A DNA stretch of 64,000 nucleotides from an uncultured Candidatus Melainabacteria bacterium (GTDB lineage Bacteria; Cyanobacteriota; Vampirovibrionia; Gastranaerophilales; Gastranaerophilaceae): the NCBI GenBank assembly GCA_934717745.1, contig CAKUZB010000010.1, positions 9,807 through 73,806 of the forward strand, in the 5' to 3' direction. This document shows positions 17,216 to 26,813 of this stretch, piece by piece. The translations under genes and the position numbers were made by a program. The notes beneath the pieces were generated by a model. It saw only the letters and a list, made by a program, of their open reading frames with translations. It had not been told where the DNA came from and did no database searches. Positions within the stretch are counted from its first letter, which is position 1. The number at the start of each line of letters is the position of its first letter.

Positions 17216-17224
17216 TGCTATAAT
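17216..17224 (+). promoter_or_regulatory. Extended -10 promoter
   Basis: TGCTATAAT (hexamer 17219-17224), with no clear -35. The predicted start is near 17231, giving a leader of about 13 nt that contains AAAGGGGAAG before the ATG at 17244. Confidence 0.6.
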
Positions 17225-17243
17225 ATTACCTAAAGGGGAAGAT

Positions 17244-17864
17244 ATGTTTAAAAGAAAATGTAAAATAACTTTTATCGCACACGGTTCAACTATTTATTCT
17301 GAAGAAAACAGATTAACAAACAAAATTGATTACCCGCCACTTAACGATAATGGTTATCAGGAAATAAAAAAAATAGCCGATTTTGTTAAAAAAAGAGGCT
17401 TAAAAACAGATAATATTTATTGTAGTCCTGCATTATGCTGTGTTCAAAGTGCAGAAATTCTTGCCGACGAATTAAAGCAGGATTTTACACCAATAAACGA
17501 CCTTTACGCCAGAAAATGTGGAGTTTGGAGCGGATTAACTTTTGACGAAATTGAAAAACAATATCCGGAAATGTTGGAAGAATTACATAAAACACCGCAA
17601 AACTTCTGTCCTGAAGGTGGTGAAGATATTGATTTATTCAACAAAAGAGTTAACGATATTATTTCTCAAGTAATCGAACAAAATCTTAGAGGCAGAGTTA
17701 TCATTATAACTCACCCATCGATTATTCAATCGGCAATCAAAAATGCTTTGAGTATTCCGCCGGAACATCAATACAAGATTTACATAAAACCTGCTTCGGC
17801 AACTCAAATCAGTTACTTTACAAGTTGGGCAAGTCTTGTATATTCAGATTACACTCCTCTATAG
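17244..17864 (+). CDS. Degenerate histidine phosphatase-fold protein
   Basis: 206 residues with the fold and spacing of the phosphoglycerate-mutase/histidine phosphatase superfamily. The phospho-accepting His13 is kept, but the usual R-H-G reads A-H-G (FIAHGST). The second conserved Arg region (normally SPLxRAxQTA) reads SPALCCVQSAE. The general-acid region reads LYARKCGVWSG with no Glu in the usual place. The second His is kept in IIITHPSII. It is therefore likely impaired or repurposed, for example as a binding or regulatory protein. It starts a pair with the GT-C membrane protein 7 bp downstream. Confidence 0.82.
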   Translation: MFKRKCKITFIAHGSTIYSEENRLTNKIDYPPLNDNGYQEIKKIADFVKKRGLKTDNIYCSPALCCVQSAEILADELKQDFTPINDLYARKCGVWSGLTFDEIEKQYPEMLEELHKTPQNFCPEGGEDIDLFNKRVNDIISQVIEQNLRGRVIIITHPSIIQSAIKNALSIPPEHQYKIYIKPASATQISYFTSWASLVYSDYTPL

Positions 17865-17871
17865 GTAAAAA

Positions 17872-20025
17872 ATGATACTGTTTATATTATCGTTAATTTT
17901 TATATTAGTATCAAGTTATTTTGTTGCATCAATTTTAGCAAAATCTGATGCCGTAAAAGGCTTTATTTACACATTATTAATCGCTTTCGCTCAAATAGTT
18001 GCAACAAGCGAAGTTTTGTCAATTTTTCAAAGTATAAAAGAATTTCCTTTTTTACTAACAAACATTTTTTGCCTTGTCGTTGTATTTATTTTATGGAAAA
18101 AAAATGGAAAACCGACTTGGAAACCCCATTTTGCAAATTTTTCAAAAAAACTTTTTAACGCATTAAAACTTGATAAATCTTTATGGATTTTGATTTTTTC
18201 TTGGACAATATTCGTCTTTGTATCAATATATTTAATCATCTTGTTACCTGCAACCTCAGGAGATGCTTTTTCATACCACGTTGTAAGAAGTTTTGATTGG
18301 GTAATGAACCACTCTCTAAACCATTTCAACGTTACTGACATCAGAATTACGGCTTTTCCAATAAACTCAGAAATTCTTTATATGTGGGTACTTTTATTCA
18401 CTAAAAAACAATTGTTTTTGGGAAGTTTTACGTTCATTTGCTATCTTTTAATTTTGGTTAGCGGTTACGGAATTTTTAAATTCCTTGGATATTCAATGAG
18501 AAAAACCCTTTGGACATTGATGATTATGAGTTCCTTCGCATCAGTTGTTGTTATGGTTTCAGGAACAGAAACAGATTTAATGGTTGCAGGATTGATTTTG
18601 GTATCAATTTATTTATTTATTGATGCGATAAAAAATAAATCTAACAGTACAACTCTTTTTATGTCCTCTCTCGCTTATGCAATTTCTATTGGTATAAAAA
18701 CACCTGCAATACTTTGTATTCCTGCCGTTGGCTTAATTTTGTTATATTTTTCTTATCTAAATAAAGACAAAACCTCAATTTTAAAATTCATAGGCTTTGG
18801 AATTATTAATTTTATTGCGTTTTCATCGTTCAATTACATATTAAACCTGATTAACTACGGAAATTTAATGGGTACATCAGGTGCAATACTTGCCCATAAA
18901 AATCTTTCAGGATTTAAAGGTTTAATTGCAAATTTAGTAAAACACTTCTTCCTATTTTTCGATTTTTCGGGGATAAATATTTCACCTGACTTTGGCGACA
19001 AACTTATCGCTTTAGAAAATAAAATTTTGACAACTTTAAAAGTTAACAACGTACCAAACGGAATTTATTGTGGTACAGGATTTTTCAACAAAACATTAAT
19101 TGAACCTGTTATGGGGTGCGGACTTTTTGGATTTTTGCTGGTTTTACCTTGTTTTATCAAAGGCTTATTCAGACCGCTTTGGAACAAAAATAGAAAAGTT
19201 TTCACCGAATTCATTTTTGCATTAGCATTACTTTTAAACATCTTAATTTTATCTGACACAATTGCATTTATGACTTACAACACAAGATTTTTGACTTGTT
19301 TTATCATAATTTCATTGCCAATAATTTCATTATCTTACATAAAATCAAACAAAAATGTATTAAAAATCTTCTACATTCTAATCGCAATGTTCTATTTTAT
19401 CGTAATTTCAACTCATTTATGGGGACGACCTTTTGCAAGATTAGTAAAAAACCAAATAAAAGAACCAACTACAATTCAAGAATTTCGTTCAAAAATACCT
19501 TGCTATAAATACGATAGACGAAGCAAAAAACTTGATGAGGCTTGTAATTTAAACTCTTTGATTATTTCAAAATTTTCTGATAGAGAATACAAAATGCTTT
19601 TCTTACCAAGTTTTTCAGAAAGTATTTTATTCATAAAAACATATCAACTTAAAGGCAAACCATTTGATATAAACACAATTGAAAAAATGAAGTCTGAAGA
19701 TTTCAACAAATACGACCTCATTTTTATTCCGGTTCAAGGTCAAGCAGTAACCCTTTTTGAAAAGTATTCACCAGAAAAAATAGACTATTATTTGGATTTA
19801 AACAAAAACCATTTTCCACTAAATCTAAATGACGAATTTGTTTGCTATTACAATAGTCTTAATGGAACAATCTCAAAGCAAATCGGCAACGTTAATGAAG
19901 TGCCGATACAAAAAGTTTGCAAACTTACAAATAACTTTTTCCTACATCACCCATTTATTATAGGATATAGGACTGATGAATATTTTATTCTTTTGAATAT
20001 AAAAACTTTTAACAAACAACAATAA
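17872..20025 (+). CDS. GT-C fold membrane glycosyltransferase-like protein
   Basis: 717 residues with ten or more transmembrane segments in the first 530 residues and a soluble C-terminal part. The first large periplasmic loop carries a GDAFSYHVVRSFDWVMN segment followed by AFPINSEILYMW, the pattern of family 39-like transferases that use polyprenyl-linked sugars (acidic residue after the first membrane span, then a Pro-Asn loop). It probably modifies an envelope glycan, lipid A or protein; donor and acceptor are unknown. A weak RBS precedes it, 7 bp after the phosphatase-like gene. Confidence 0.75.
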   Translation: MILFILSLIFILVSSYFVASILAKSDAVKGFIYTLLIAFAQIVATSEVLSIFQSIKEFPFLLTNIFCLVVVFILWKKNGKPTWKPHFANFSKKLFNALKLDKSLWILIFSWTIFVFVSIYLIILLPATSGDAFSYHVVRSFDWVMNHSLNHFNVTDIRITAFPINSEILYMWVLLFTKKQLFLGSFTFICYLLILVSGYGIFKFLGYSMRKTLWTLMIMSSFASVVVMVSGTETDLMVAGLILVSIYLFIDAIKNKSNSTTLFMSSLAYAISIGIKTPAILCIPAVGLILLYFSYLNKDKTSILKFIGFGIINFIAFSSFNYILNLINYGNLMGTSGAILAHKNLSGFKGLIANLVKHFFLFFDFSGINISPDFGDKLIALENKILTTLKVNNVPNGIYCGTGFFNKTLIEPVMGCGLFGFLLVLPCFIKGLFRPLWNKNRKVFTEFIFALALLLNILILSDTIAFMTYNTRFLTCFIIISLPIISLSYIKSNKNVLKIFYILIAMFYFIVISTHLWGRPFARLVKNQIKEPTTIQEFRSKIPCYKYDRRSKKLDEACNLNSLIISKFSDREYKMLFLPSFSESILFIKTYQLKGKPFDINTIEKMKSEDFNKYDLIFIPVQGQAVTLFEKYSPEKIDYYLDLNKNHFPLNLNDEFVCYYNSLNGTISKQIGNVNEVPIQKVCKLTNNFFLHHPFIIGYRTDEYFILLNIKTFNKQQ

Positions 20026-20027
20026 AA

Positions 20028-20062
20028 AACGGCGGTTCAAGATTTATCTTGAACCGCCGTTA
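20028..20062. terminator. Bidirectional terminator
   Basis: AACGGCGGTTCAAGA pairs with TCTTGAACCGCCGTT across a short loop, flanked by A and T runs, between convergent genes. Confidence 0.88.
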
Positions 20063-20073
20063 AAATTTTATAA

Positions 20074-21468
20074 CTAAACTCTACCGTACATATCTTCGTA
20101 TCTTACAATATCGTCTTCAGATAAAATATCACCGATTTGTAATTCAACAATTTCCACATCTCCGTCAGAAAGGTTTTGTAGAGAGTGTTTTTCTCCAATT
20201 GCAATGTCTACAGATTGTCCGACAGTCAATTTTAAAGTTTCATCACCTTTTAAAACAGTTGCTTCACCAACTGCGACAACCCAATGTTCTGCTCTGTGGT
20301 TATGAGATTGAATAGACAATTTTTGCCCAGGGTTTACATGAATTTTCTTAGTCAAATAGCCCTCGCCATTTGCAATACAAGAATAGAACCCCCAAGGTCT
20401 ATACACAGTTTTGTGAACCTTATGAACAGAATCATTCTCTTTTTTCAATCTATCGTAAATCAATTTTACATCTTGAGTTTTATCCGACTTACAAGCAAGA
20501 ATTGCATCTTCGGTTTCAACAACAATAGTATCTTCCAAACCAATTGTTGCAACAAGTTTTGAAGAAGAATATGCGTAAGAATTTTTTGAACCCTCATCTA
20601 TAATATTCCCAACAAAAACGTTACCATTTGCATCTTTTTCACTAACTTCATAGATTGATTGCCAAGAACCTAAATCATTCCAATCACTTTCAAGTTTTAC
20701 AAGAGCAATTTTGTCAGATTTCTCCATTACTGCATAATCAATAGAAATTGATGGCATTTTATCAAATTCAACAAACGGAATTTGAGAAGATTTTGAAAAA
20801 TCGAAATTTTGCAGATTGCTAAAAATTTCAGAATTTGCATTTTTTAATTCTTCCATAAACGTAGAAACTTTGAACATAAACATTCCGCTATTCCAAAAAT
20901 ATGTTTGAGCATCTAAATATTTTTGAGCAGTTTCGGCATCAGGTTTTTCAACAAATTGTTTAACTTTATAGCCGTCTTCGAGTTTTTCTTCAGTAATATT
21001 TACATAACCATAACCTGTTTCCGGATATGTTGGTTTTACACCAAAAGTAACAATATAGCCTTGTTTTGCAAGTTTTTCACCACGCATAACAGAAGTTTTA
21101 AATCCGCCCAAGTCTTTTATTAGAGGGTCTGACGGAACAACCAAAATTACAGGGTCTTCTTCTTTGGAAATAGAAGAAATATATTTTACAGCCACAGCAA
21201 TTGCCGGTGCAGTATTTTTTGCAACAGGTTCTGCCAAAACTACAGGAGAAGAAGTAAATTCCTGCAACTGACTTTTTACATTAGAAATATGTTTTACATT
21301 GGTAATACTAATAATATTTTTCGACGGAGTAAAACATGCCAGTCTTTGATAAGTTGATTGTAACAAACTTTGTTCCATATTCAAATTCAACAACTGTTTT
21401 GGGTATAATTCTCTTGATAAAGGCCACAAACGACTACCTGAACCACCCGCTAAAATTAAACTGTACAT
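20074..21468 (-). CDS. manC: Mannose-1-phosphate guanylyltransferase / mannose-6-phosphate isomerase
   Basis: 464 residues, bifunctional ManC/AlgA type. The N-terminal nucleotidyltransferase shows LAGGSGSRLWPLSRELYPKQ, VVPSDPLI, VEKPDAETAQKYL, WNSGMFMF and DWNDLGSW. The C-terminal cupin (about residues 350-464) shows RPWGFY, HVNPGQKLSIQSHNHRAEHW and GEKHSLQN. It makes GDP-mannose from mannose-1-phosphate, with the cupin domain in the position of the isomerase activity, and feeds capsule or LPS glycan synthesis. AAGGAG precedes the ATG. It stands alone on the minus strand. Confidence 0.95.
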   Translation of the reverse strand: MYSLILAGGSGSRLWPLSRELYPKQLLNLNMEQSLLQSTYQRLACFTPSKNIISITNVKHISNVKSQLQEFTSSPVVLAEPVAKNTAPAIAVAVKYISSISKEEDPVILVVPSDPLIKDLGGFKTSVMRGEKLAKQGYIVTFGVKPTYPETGYGYVNITEEKLEDGYKVKQFVEKPDAETAQKYLDAQTYFWNSGMFMFKVSTFMEELKNANSEIFSNLQNFDFSKSSQIPFVEFDKMPSISIDYAVMEKSDKIALVKLESDWNDLGSWQSIYEVSEKDANGNVFVGNIIDEGSKNSYAYSSSKLVATIGLEDTIVVETEDAILACKSDKTQDVKLIYDRLKKENDSVHKVHKTVYRPWGFYSCIANGEGYLTKKIHVNPGQKLSIQSHNHRAEHWVVAVGEATVLKGDETLKLTVGQSVDIAIGEKHSLQNLSDGDVEIVELQIGDILSEDDIVRYEDMYGRV

Positions 21469-21641
21469 AAATTCTCCTTAAATTTTGATAACTATAATAT
21501 AACAGAAAAAAAAATATAAACAAATCTTAAGTAGGTACTTGAATTTAGATTATGTTTAAAATATGATTAATTTACAGGTTTGTGAAAACCCGTATTTTTG
21601 CACTAAAAAGAATTAATAAAAGAATATAAAGGAATGGAAAA

Positions 21642-21998
21642 ATGAAAAATCCGATTATTGAAAATTTAGAAAACGGCTTTAAAAAAGCAGAAATTCCTCA
21701 AATGAATCCTGGCGATACAGTAAAAGTTTTCGTAAGAATCGTTGAAGGAAACAAAGAAAGAACACAAGCATTTGAAGGTACTATCATAAAAGACAGAGGC
21801 GAAGGTTTAAACAAAACTATCACTGTTAGAAAAGTATTCCAAGGTGTTGGCGTTGAACGTGTATTCTTAGTACACTCACCAAGAATCGAAAAATTCCAAG
21901 TTCTAAGACGTGGTGATGTTAGACGTGCTAAATTATACTACTTAAGAGAACGTTCAGGCAAAGCAACAAGAATTAAGGAAAAAATTGAAAAAAGATAG
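21642..21998 (+). CDS. rplS: Ribosomal protein L19
   Basis: 118 residues, normal length, with PGDTVKVFVRIVEGNKERTQAFEGT, the VGVERVF segment and FLVHSPRIEKFQVLRRGDVRRAKLYYLRER split around it. It sits at the 30S-50S interface. AAAGGAATGG precedes the ATG. The leader at 21571-21600 holds a small GGTTT/AAACC hairpin followed by a T run, possibly an attenuator. It is the first gene of rplS-rbgA-rnhB, an order also known from Firmicutes. Confidence 0.98.
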   Translation: MKNPIIENLENGFKKAEIPQMNPGDTVKVFVRIVEGNKERTQAFEGTIIKDRGEGLNKTITVRKVFQGVGVERVFLVHSPRIEKFQVLRRGDVRRAKLYYLRERSGKATRIKEKIEKR

Positions 21999-22833
21999 TC
22001 ATATTCACTGGTATCCCGGACATATTGCGAAAGCAGAAAGACAACTAAAAGAAAAACTTAATCTTTGCGATGTTGTAATTGAAGTTTTAGACGCAAGAAT
22101 TCCGTTTAGCAGTACATATAACAATATTGAATCATTACTAGGCGGGAAACCTCGCCTAGTTTTGTTAAATAAAGCGGATTTAGCAGACAAGCAAGAATTG
22201 AAGTTGTTTATTGAAAAAATAAAAGCATCAACAAAAATGCCTGTTATGATTACAGATGCAAAAAACTCAAAAGATTTAGTACCAATCGTAAAAAAAATTT
22301 TAGAACTTGCACAACCAAGAATAGAAGCGATTATGGCAAAGGGTTTATTGAAAAGACCCGCTAGAGTTATGGTTGTTGGAATGCCAAATGTTGGTAAGTC
22401 AAGTATTATCAACAAATTAACAAAAACTTCCAAAACAAAAGTCGGTGCAAGAGCAGGCGTAACTCGACAACAACAATGGGTTAGAATAAACAAAGACCTT
22501 GATTTATTAGACACGCCTGGAATTATTCCTATGCGACAAGACAACCAAGAAGCCGCAACAAAATTGGCTTTCGTAAACTCTGTTTCGGAAAATGCTTATG
22601 ATAACGAAACAGTTGCTCAAGAATTATTGAACATTTTAGCAAAAAAATACGAGGCTGAATTAAAAGAATATTATAAAGTAGAAACTTTGTCTTTAGAAGA
22701 AATTGCAAAAAGCAGAAACTGGATTGTATCAGGTTCAAAACCAGATATTGAAAGAACTGCAATTTTTGTTTTAAAATATTTTCGTGATGGTAAGTTAGGA
22801 AAATTTATCCTTGATGAACTCGAAGAAAAATAA
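21985..22833 (+). CDS. rbgA: Ribosome biogenesis GTPase RbgA (YlqF)
   Basis: 282 residues. This circularly permuted GTPase helps late assembly of the 50S subunit. The order is G4 (LNKADL), then G1 (GMPNVGKSS), then G3 (LDTPGI), diagnostic of the permuted family. The N-terminal HWYPGHIAKAERQL motif is typical of YlqF. Translation starts at TTG, with AAGGA about 6 nt upstream, inside the last codons of rplS (14-bp overlap). Both proteins act on the large subunit, which fits co-expression. Confidence 0.95.
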   Translation: MKKDSHIHWYPGHIAKAERQLKEKLNLCDVVIEVLDARIPFSSTYNNIESLLGGKPRLVLLNKADLADKQELKLFIEKIKASTKMPVMITDAKNSKDLVPIVKKILELAQPRIEAIMAKGLLKRPARVMVVGMPNVGKSSIINKLTKTSKTKVGARAGVTRQQQWVRINKDLDLLDTPGIIPMRQDNQEAATKLAFVNSVSENAYDNETVAQELLNILAKKYEAELKEYYKVETLSLEEIAKSRNWIVSGSKPDIERTAIFVLKYFRDGKLGKFILDELEEK

Positions 22834-23476
22834 TCTGTTTAATTTTGACAAAGCCTTGAATGTAAGATTTGTGATTGGCACAGATGAAGCCGGCAGAGGT
22901 CCTGCTGCGGGCGGAGTTTTTGCTTCTGCGGTTTATATAAATAATCCGGATATTGAAAAAGAACTTTCAAAACTAAACGATTCAAAAAAACTTTCTGCAA
23001 AAACAAGAGAAGAACTTTTTGACATAATAGCCAAAAATACAATTAATTCAGTCGTATGCGTTGAAATTGACGAGATTGAGAAATATAATATATTAAACTG
23101 TTCGCTAAAAGCAATGAAACTTTCTTGCGAAAGTGTTATTAACCAAATTGCAAATTTTGAAAAAGATAAATCACTGACAGTTGTTGATGGGAACAAATTA
23201 ATAAAAAATTACGAATATTCTCAACAATATATTATAAAAGGAGATTCAAAATCCGCTTCAATTGCTTCTGCAAGCATTTTAGCAAAGGTTACTCGTGATA
23301 GATATATGTTAAAATTGCATGAAGAATTTCCACAATATGACTGGGAAAACAATGCCGGATACTTAACTCCAAAACATCAAGAAGCAATATTAAAATATGG
23401 CGTTACAAAATACCACAGAAAATCTTTTTTGAAAAAGTTATTAACCCAGTCAAAACAGTTGAGTTTGTTGGATTAA
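22811..23476 (+). CDS. rnhB: Ribonuclease HII
   Basis: 221 residues. It cleaves the RNA strand of RNA-DNA hybrids and embedded ribonucleotides. Catalytic acidic residues are in GTDEAGRGPAAGG (Asp-Glu), the VVDGNK segment and KVTRDRYM. DSKKLSAKTRE is also typical. It starts inside the end of rbgA (23-bp overlap), completing the operon. Confidence 0.96.
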   Translation: MMNSKKNNLFNFDKALNVRFVIGTDEAGRGPAAGGVFASAVYINNPDIEKELSKLNDSKKLSAKTREELFDIIAKNTINSVVCVEIDEIEKYNILNCSLKAMKLSCESVINQIANFEKDKSLTVVDGNKLIKNYEYSQQYIIKGDSKSASIASASILAKVTRDRYMLKLHEEFPQYDWENNAGYLTPKHQEAILKYGVTKYHRKSFLKKLLTQSKQLSLLD

Positions 23477-23631
23477 AACCGTTGTTGGGTTTCACCCAAT
23501 CAGATTTTACTTGTTTTCTTCCCGCATACGTCCTCACGTTAAACGGCAACGTTCATATTAGCAACGATAGTAAAATGAGCGACTTGTCCGAATGGAGCAA
23601 TAATCTGATGTTTAGTAATAATAAAAAAAAA

Positions 23632-23660
23632 GCCGTTTCTTTCGAAACGGCATCAAATTT
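23632..23660 (+). terminator. Terminator after rnhB
   Basis: GCCGTTTC / GAAACGGC stem with a TTTC loop, then ATCAAATTTTT. Confidence 0.8.
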
Positions 23661-23884
23661 TTGTATAGGGAAGGAAATAAGGAAATTTAATAAATTTATA
23701 AAAATCTTTTTCTTACTTGCAAAACATAAAATCATAAATGCAAAGTAATATTTAATAATTATTCATATCTTCCAGAAATACGAATTTTAATTTCTACACA
23801 CCCGTTTTTTAGTAAATTGTTAAAATCGCTGATAAATTTTTAACACATACCCCTTTATCAACAATTTATTTATCGACATACAAA

Positions 23885-23912
23885 AACCAAAACTTTAGAG
23901 TTTTGGTTAATA
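23885..23912 (-). terminator. Terminator after the galE unit
   Basis: ACCAAAACT / AGTTTTGGT stem with a 4-nt loop. Read on the minus strand it is followed by TTTTTGT. Confidence 0.8.
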
Positions 23913-23960
23913 TCGTTACATTCTGTTACATATAAAATAAAACGTTCAAAAACGCTGTAT

Positions 23961-24188
23961 TTATCGACACATTACGTTATAAACAACTAACATTGTTACA
24001 AATCCCGACATCAAAGTTCCTTGAGGTTCGCCACCGGAAAGTAATGTACAAGTCATTGTTGCAAGTACGGCAAACCCAAAGCAAATCCAACTTGCAACAG
24101 GTTTTTCAACAGGATGTTTAATAAACATATATCTAATTATTACAGCAATCAAAATTGCAAAAACTGAAACGCTAACAGTAAGTCCCAT
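23961..24188 (-). CDS. Small two-span membrane protein coupled to galE
   Basis: 75 residues with two or three hydrophobic segments: VSVSVFAILIAVIIRYMFI near the N-terminus, WICFGFAVLATMTCTLL, and FVTMLVVYNVM. The ATG follows the galE stop by 2 bp, so it is translated from the galE message. No family recognised. Confidence 0.7.
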   Translation of the reverse strand: MGLTVSVSVFAILIAVIIRYMFIKHPVEKPVASWICFGFAVLATMTCTLLSGGEPQGTLMSGFVTMLVVYNVMCR

Positions 24189-24190
24189 AA

Positions 24191-25189
24191 CTAATCCTTA
24201 TGACTTTCTTGAAAATAACATTCCCATTTGTAAGCAGAATCAATACTATTTTCCAAAGAACGTTTTGGAGTCCAACCCAAAACTGTTTTTGCTTTATTTG
24301 CATTTGCATATAACTTTGCAGGGTCGCCCTCTCTACGTTCTACAGTTTCTACTGCAATCTTTTTATCTAAAACTTTTTCACAAGTATCAAAAACTTGTTT
24401 AACACTATCGCCTTGCTCTGTACCAAGATTGAAAATATTTGATTCATTATTTTTTGTCAAATATATATACGCAAGCCTGTGTGCTTGTGCCAAATCCTCT
24501 ACATTAACGTAATCACGAATACAAGTTCCGTCCGGAGTGTCATAATCGTTACCGAAAATTTTGAAAATTTTACCCTCACCAAAAGTTGATTTTAAAATAT
24601 TAGGAATTAAGTGAGTTTCAGGTTCATGCCATTCTCCAATTCTGGTTTGAGCATCACAACCCGCAACATTAAAATATCTCAAAATGATAGATTTTAAACC
24701 ATAAGCCTTGTCAAAATCTTTTAGCATATATTCAATACATAATTTTGAATTACCATAAGGATTTATAGGACTTTGCGGGTGAAGTTCATCAATCGGAGTG
24801 TATTTAGGTTCACCATATGTCGCACAAGTTGATGAGAACACAATCTTTTTAACGTCATATTTTACCATTGTTTCCAAAAGATTTAAAGTTCCATAAGTAT
24901 TATTTCTATAATATTTTGCAGGGTTTGTAACACTTTCGCCAACTAAAGAAAATGCTGCAAAGTGAATTACTGCATCAATATCATATTTTGCAAATACTCT
25001 ATCAATATCTTCAATATTTTGCAAATCACCTTGTTCAAAATGAACTTGACCTATTTTTTTTAATGCTTCAATCGTTTCAATATGACCGGTTGCTAAGTTA
25101 TCAAAAATAACAATTTCATTACCATTGTTCAAAAAATTCACTGCGGTGTGGCTTCCAATATATCCCGCAGCACCTGTAATTAAAATCAT
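24191..25189 (-). CDS. galE: UDP-glucose 4-epimerase
   Basis: 332 residues. It interconverts UDP-glucose and UDP-galactose using bound NAD. The Rossmann motif GAAGYIGSH is at the N-terminus. The catalytic Ser-Tyr-Lys set is in FSSTCATYG and NPYGNSKLCIEYML. TCIRDYVNVEDLA and the FNLGTEQGDSV segment are also typical. It supplies galactose units for envelope glycans. Confidence 0.96.
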   Translation of the reverse strand: MILITGAAGYIGSHTAVNFLNNGNEIVIFDNLATGHIETIEALKKIGQVHFEQGDLQNIEDIDRVFAKYDIDAVIHFAAFSLVGESVTNPAKYYRNNTYGTLNLLETMVKYDVKKIVFSSTCATYGEPKYTPIDELHPQSPINPYGNSKLCIEYMLKDFDKAYGLKSIILRYFNVAGCDAQTRIGEWHEPETHLIPNILKSTFGEGKIFKIFGNDYDTPDGTCIRDYVNVEDLAQAHRLAYIYLTKNNESNIFNLGTEQGDSVKQVFDTCEKVLDKKIAVETVERREGDPAKLYANANKAKTVLGWTPKRSLENSIDSAYKWECYFQESHKD

Positions 25190-25213
25190 TTAAGTCCTTT
25201 CTTATGCAACAAG

Positions 25214-26230
25214 TTATTTTTTTATTCGTTGTGCAAGTTCGTCTAACCTAATCAAAAATGCTTTTGCATCTTCATCTTCTCTTTTAGAAACAATCTCTCT
25301 AATTTCATTATATACAGAAAGATAATCATTTCTAAAAATGTCAAACGTAAACATTTTTTCCAAATCACTTTCTGCCATTTTATAATCACCTAATTGGCTG
25401 GCAGAAATACTTCTATTAATATAGGCATCAGCATATTCGCTATTAATATCAATTGCTTTATTATATAAGTGCAAAGCCTCATTATCTTTATTTTCTTTAT
25501 GTTTAACCATACCTAAACTTACGAAGGCTTCTACATTTTCACTTTGAATCTTCAAAACCTTTTCATAATCTTTTTCGGCATCTGCATAATTTTCTATTTT
25601 ATATTCAACAAATGCTTTTTTTAAAAGAATTTGAACATCATCAGATTTTATTTCCAATGCTTTTGTATAATCCTCAATAGCATTTTCATAATCATTTAAA
25701 CATTCTTTTGTAATACCTCTATTAAAATAAGTATTATGATTATTACTAATTTCAAGAGATTTATCGAAGTCCAAAATTGCTTCATCATAATTTTTCAAAT
25801 AATTTTTAGCATTACCTCTGTTGTTATAAGCCATAAAGTTTTCAGGGTCTAATTCAATAGCCTTGTTATAATCAGAAATCGATGCAAGAATTTTCTTAAG
25901 ATTATAATTTACAAATCCACGATTAAAATATGCTTCTGCATATTGAGGATTTATCTCAATCGCTTTGTTATAATCTTCTATCGCTTCCTCATATCTTTCA
26001 AGACAACCTTTCGAATTGCCTCTGTTATTATAGGCTTTTGCATAATTACTATCAATATCAATTACTTTTGTATAGTAATTAATCGCATCTTCATATTTAG
26101 ATAAATTGTAATTAGCATTACCTTGAAGCATCAAAACTTCAACTGAGGGTTCTTCATCTTTCAATAAATTCAATGCTTCTTCAGATTTACCTGATTTGAT
26201 TAATTTTTTTACGTCATCTACAATTTCCAT
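25214..26230 (-). CDS. TPR-repeat protein
   Basis: 338 residues made of about eight consecutive tetratricopeptide repeats, each near 34 residues, with the pattern YxxAIxDYxKAIEIxPxYAxAYxNRG (for example AYNNRGNSKGCLERYEEAI). There is no signal peptide. It is a general protein-interaction scaffold whose partner is unknown. It ends 24 bp before galE on the same strand. AAAGG precedes the ATG. Confidence 0.92.
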   Translation of the reverse strand: MEIVDDVKKLIKSGKSEEALNLLKDEEPSVEVLMLQGNANYNLSKYEDAINYYTKVIDIDSNYAKAYNNRGNSKGCLERYEEAIEDYNKAIEINPQYAEAYFNRGFVNYNLKKILASISDYNKAIELDPENFMAYNNRGNAKNYLKNYDEAILDFDKSLEISNNHNTYFNRGITKECLNDYENAIEDYTKALEIKSDDVQILLKKAFVEYKIENYADAEKDYEKVLKIQSENVEAFVSLGMVKHKENKDNEALHLYNKAIDINSEYADAYINRSISASQLGDYKMAESDLEKMFTFDIFRNDYLSVYNEIREIVSKREDEDAKAFLIRLDELAQRIKK

Positions 26231-26308
26231 ATAACAACCTTTTTAATACCAGTATATGTTTTTATTTTAGACTTTATTCATCGTCATGTCAAATATTTCG
26301 CACAAAGT

Positions 26309-26749
26309 TTAAGAGATTGTTTCATCTAAAATTTTGCAAGCAGATTCAATAAATTTTGCACAAGGACGTTCGGCATAAAAATTTTCAGTTCTTTTTGTTG
26401 GTTTTGGAGAACTTTCATGTTCCATTAAATTTAAAAGTTCACGACAAATCATTGAACCATGCTCATCTTGAAATTTATGTCCTAAATCTTGAATCAAAGT
26501 GTAATGTTTTTCTTTGTCTTCATCACTTATTGAAATATAGCCCTTCTTTAGCCCTGCAATCATAAACATTCCGCTTACAGCCCCGCAAACCTCACGAAGC
26601 CTACCCATGCCACCGCCAAAAGATGAAGATAATTTCAACAAGGTTTCACAATCAATACCTAAATCCTCTGCGTATGCACAAACAACGGCTTGAGCACAAT
26701 TTCTACCATTTAAAAATAATTTTACTGCCTTTTCATAATGTTTTTCCAT
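26309..26749 (-). CDS. C_GCAxxG_C_C family protein
   Basis: 146 residues. The family signature is visible as RNCAQAVVCAYAEDLGI, then SFGGGMGRLREVCGAVSGM and a later conserved Cys in RPCAKF. The family is thought to be redox-related or metal-binding, but its function is not established. There is no clear RBS. It is divergent from the TSCPD-domain gene, 64 bp apart, which is suggestive because both families carry conserved Cys sets. Confidence 0.9.
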   Translation of the reverse strand: MEKHYEKAVKLFLNGRNCAQAVVCAYAEDLGIDCETLLKLSSSFGGGMGRLREVCGAVSGMFMIAGLKKGYISISDEDKEKHYTLIQDLGHKFQDEHGSMICRELLNLMEHESSPKPTKRTENFYAERPCAKFIESACKILDETIS

Positions 26750-26813
26750 AACTTGATATTAAAACAAACTTGATGTATTGTAAAATTATTATTGTTTAAA
26801 GAGGATAAAATTT

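Larger units (their letters stand above)
23477..23960. other. Intergenic region with terminators, no credible gene
   Basis: 484 bp. 23477-23600 has more GC than its surroundings and on the minus strand could encode a short peptide (APFGQVAHFTIVANMNVAV) without a start, possibly a gene remnant. A strong terminator follows at 23632-23651, then AT-rich sequence, then the terminator for the small membrane protein at 23961. The longest plus-strand frame (23482-23748) runs through the hairpin and is not credible. Confidence 0.6.

Noticed and set aside
23482..23748. Open frame of 88 codons after rnhB
   Set aside because: It reads straight through a strong terminator hairpin, has no RBS, and its composition is not protein-like.
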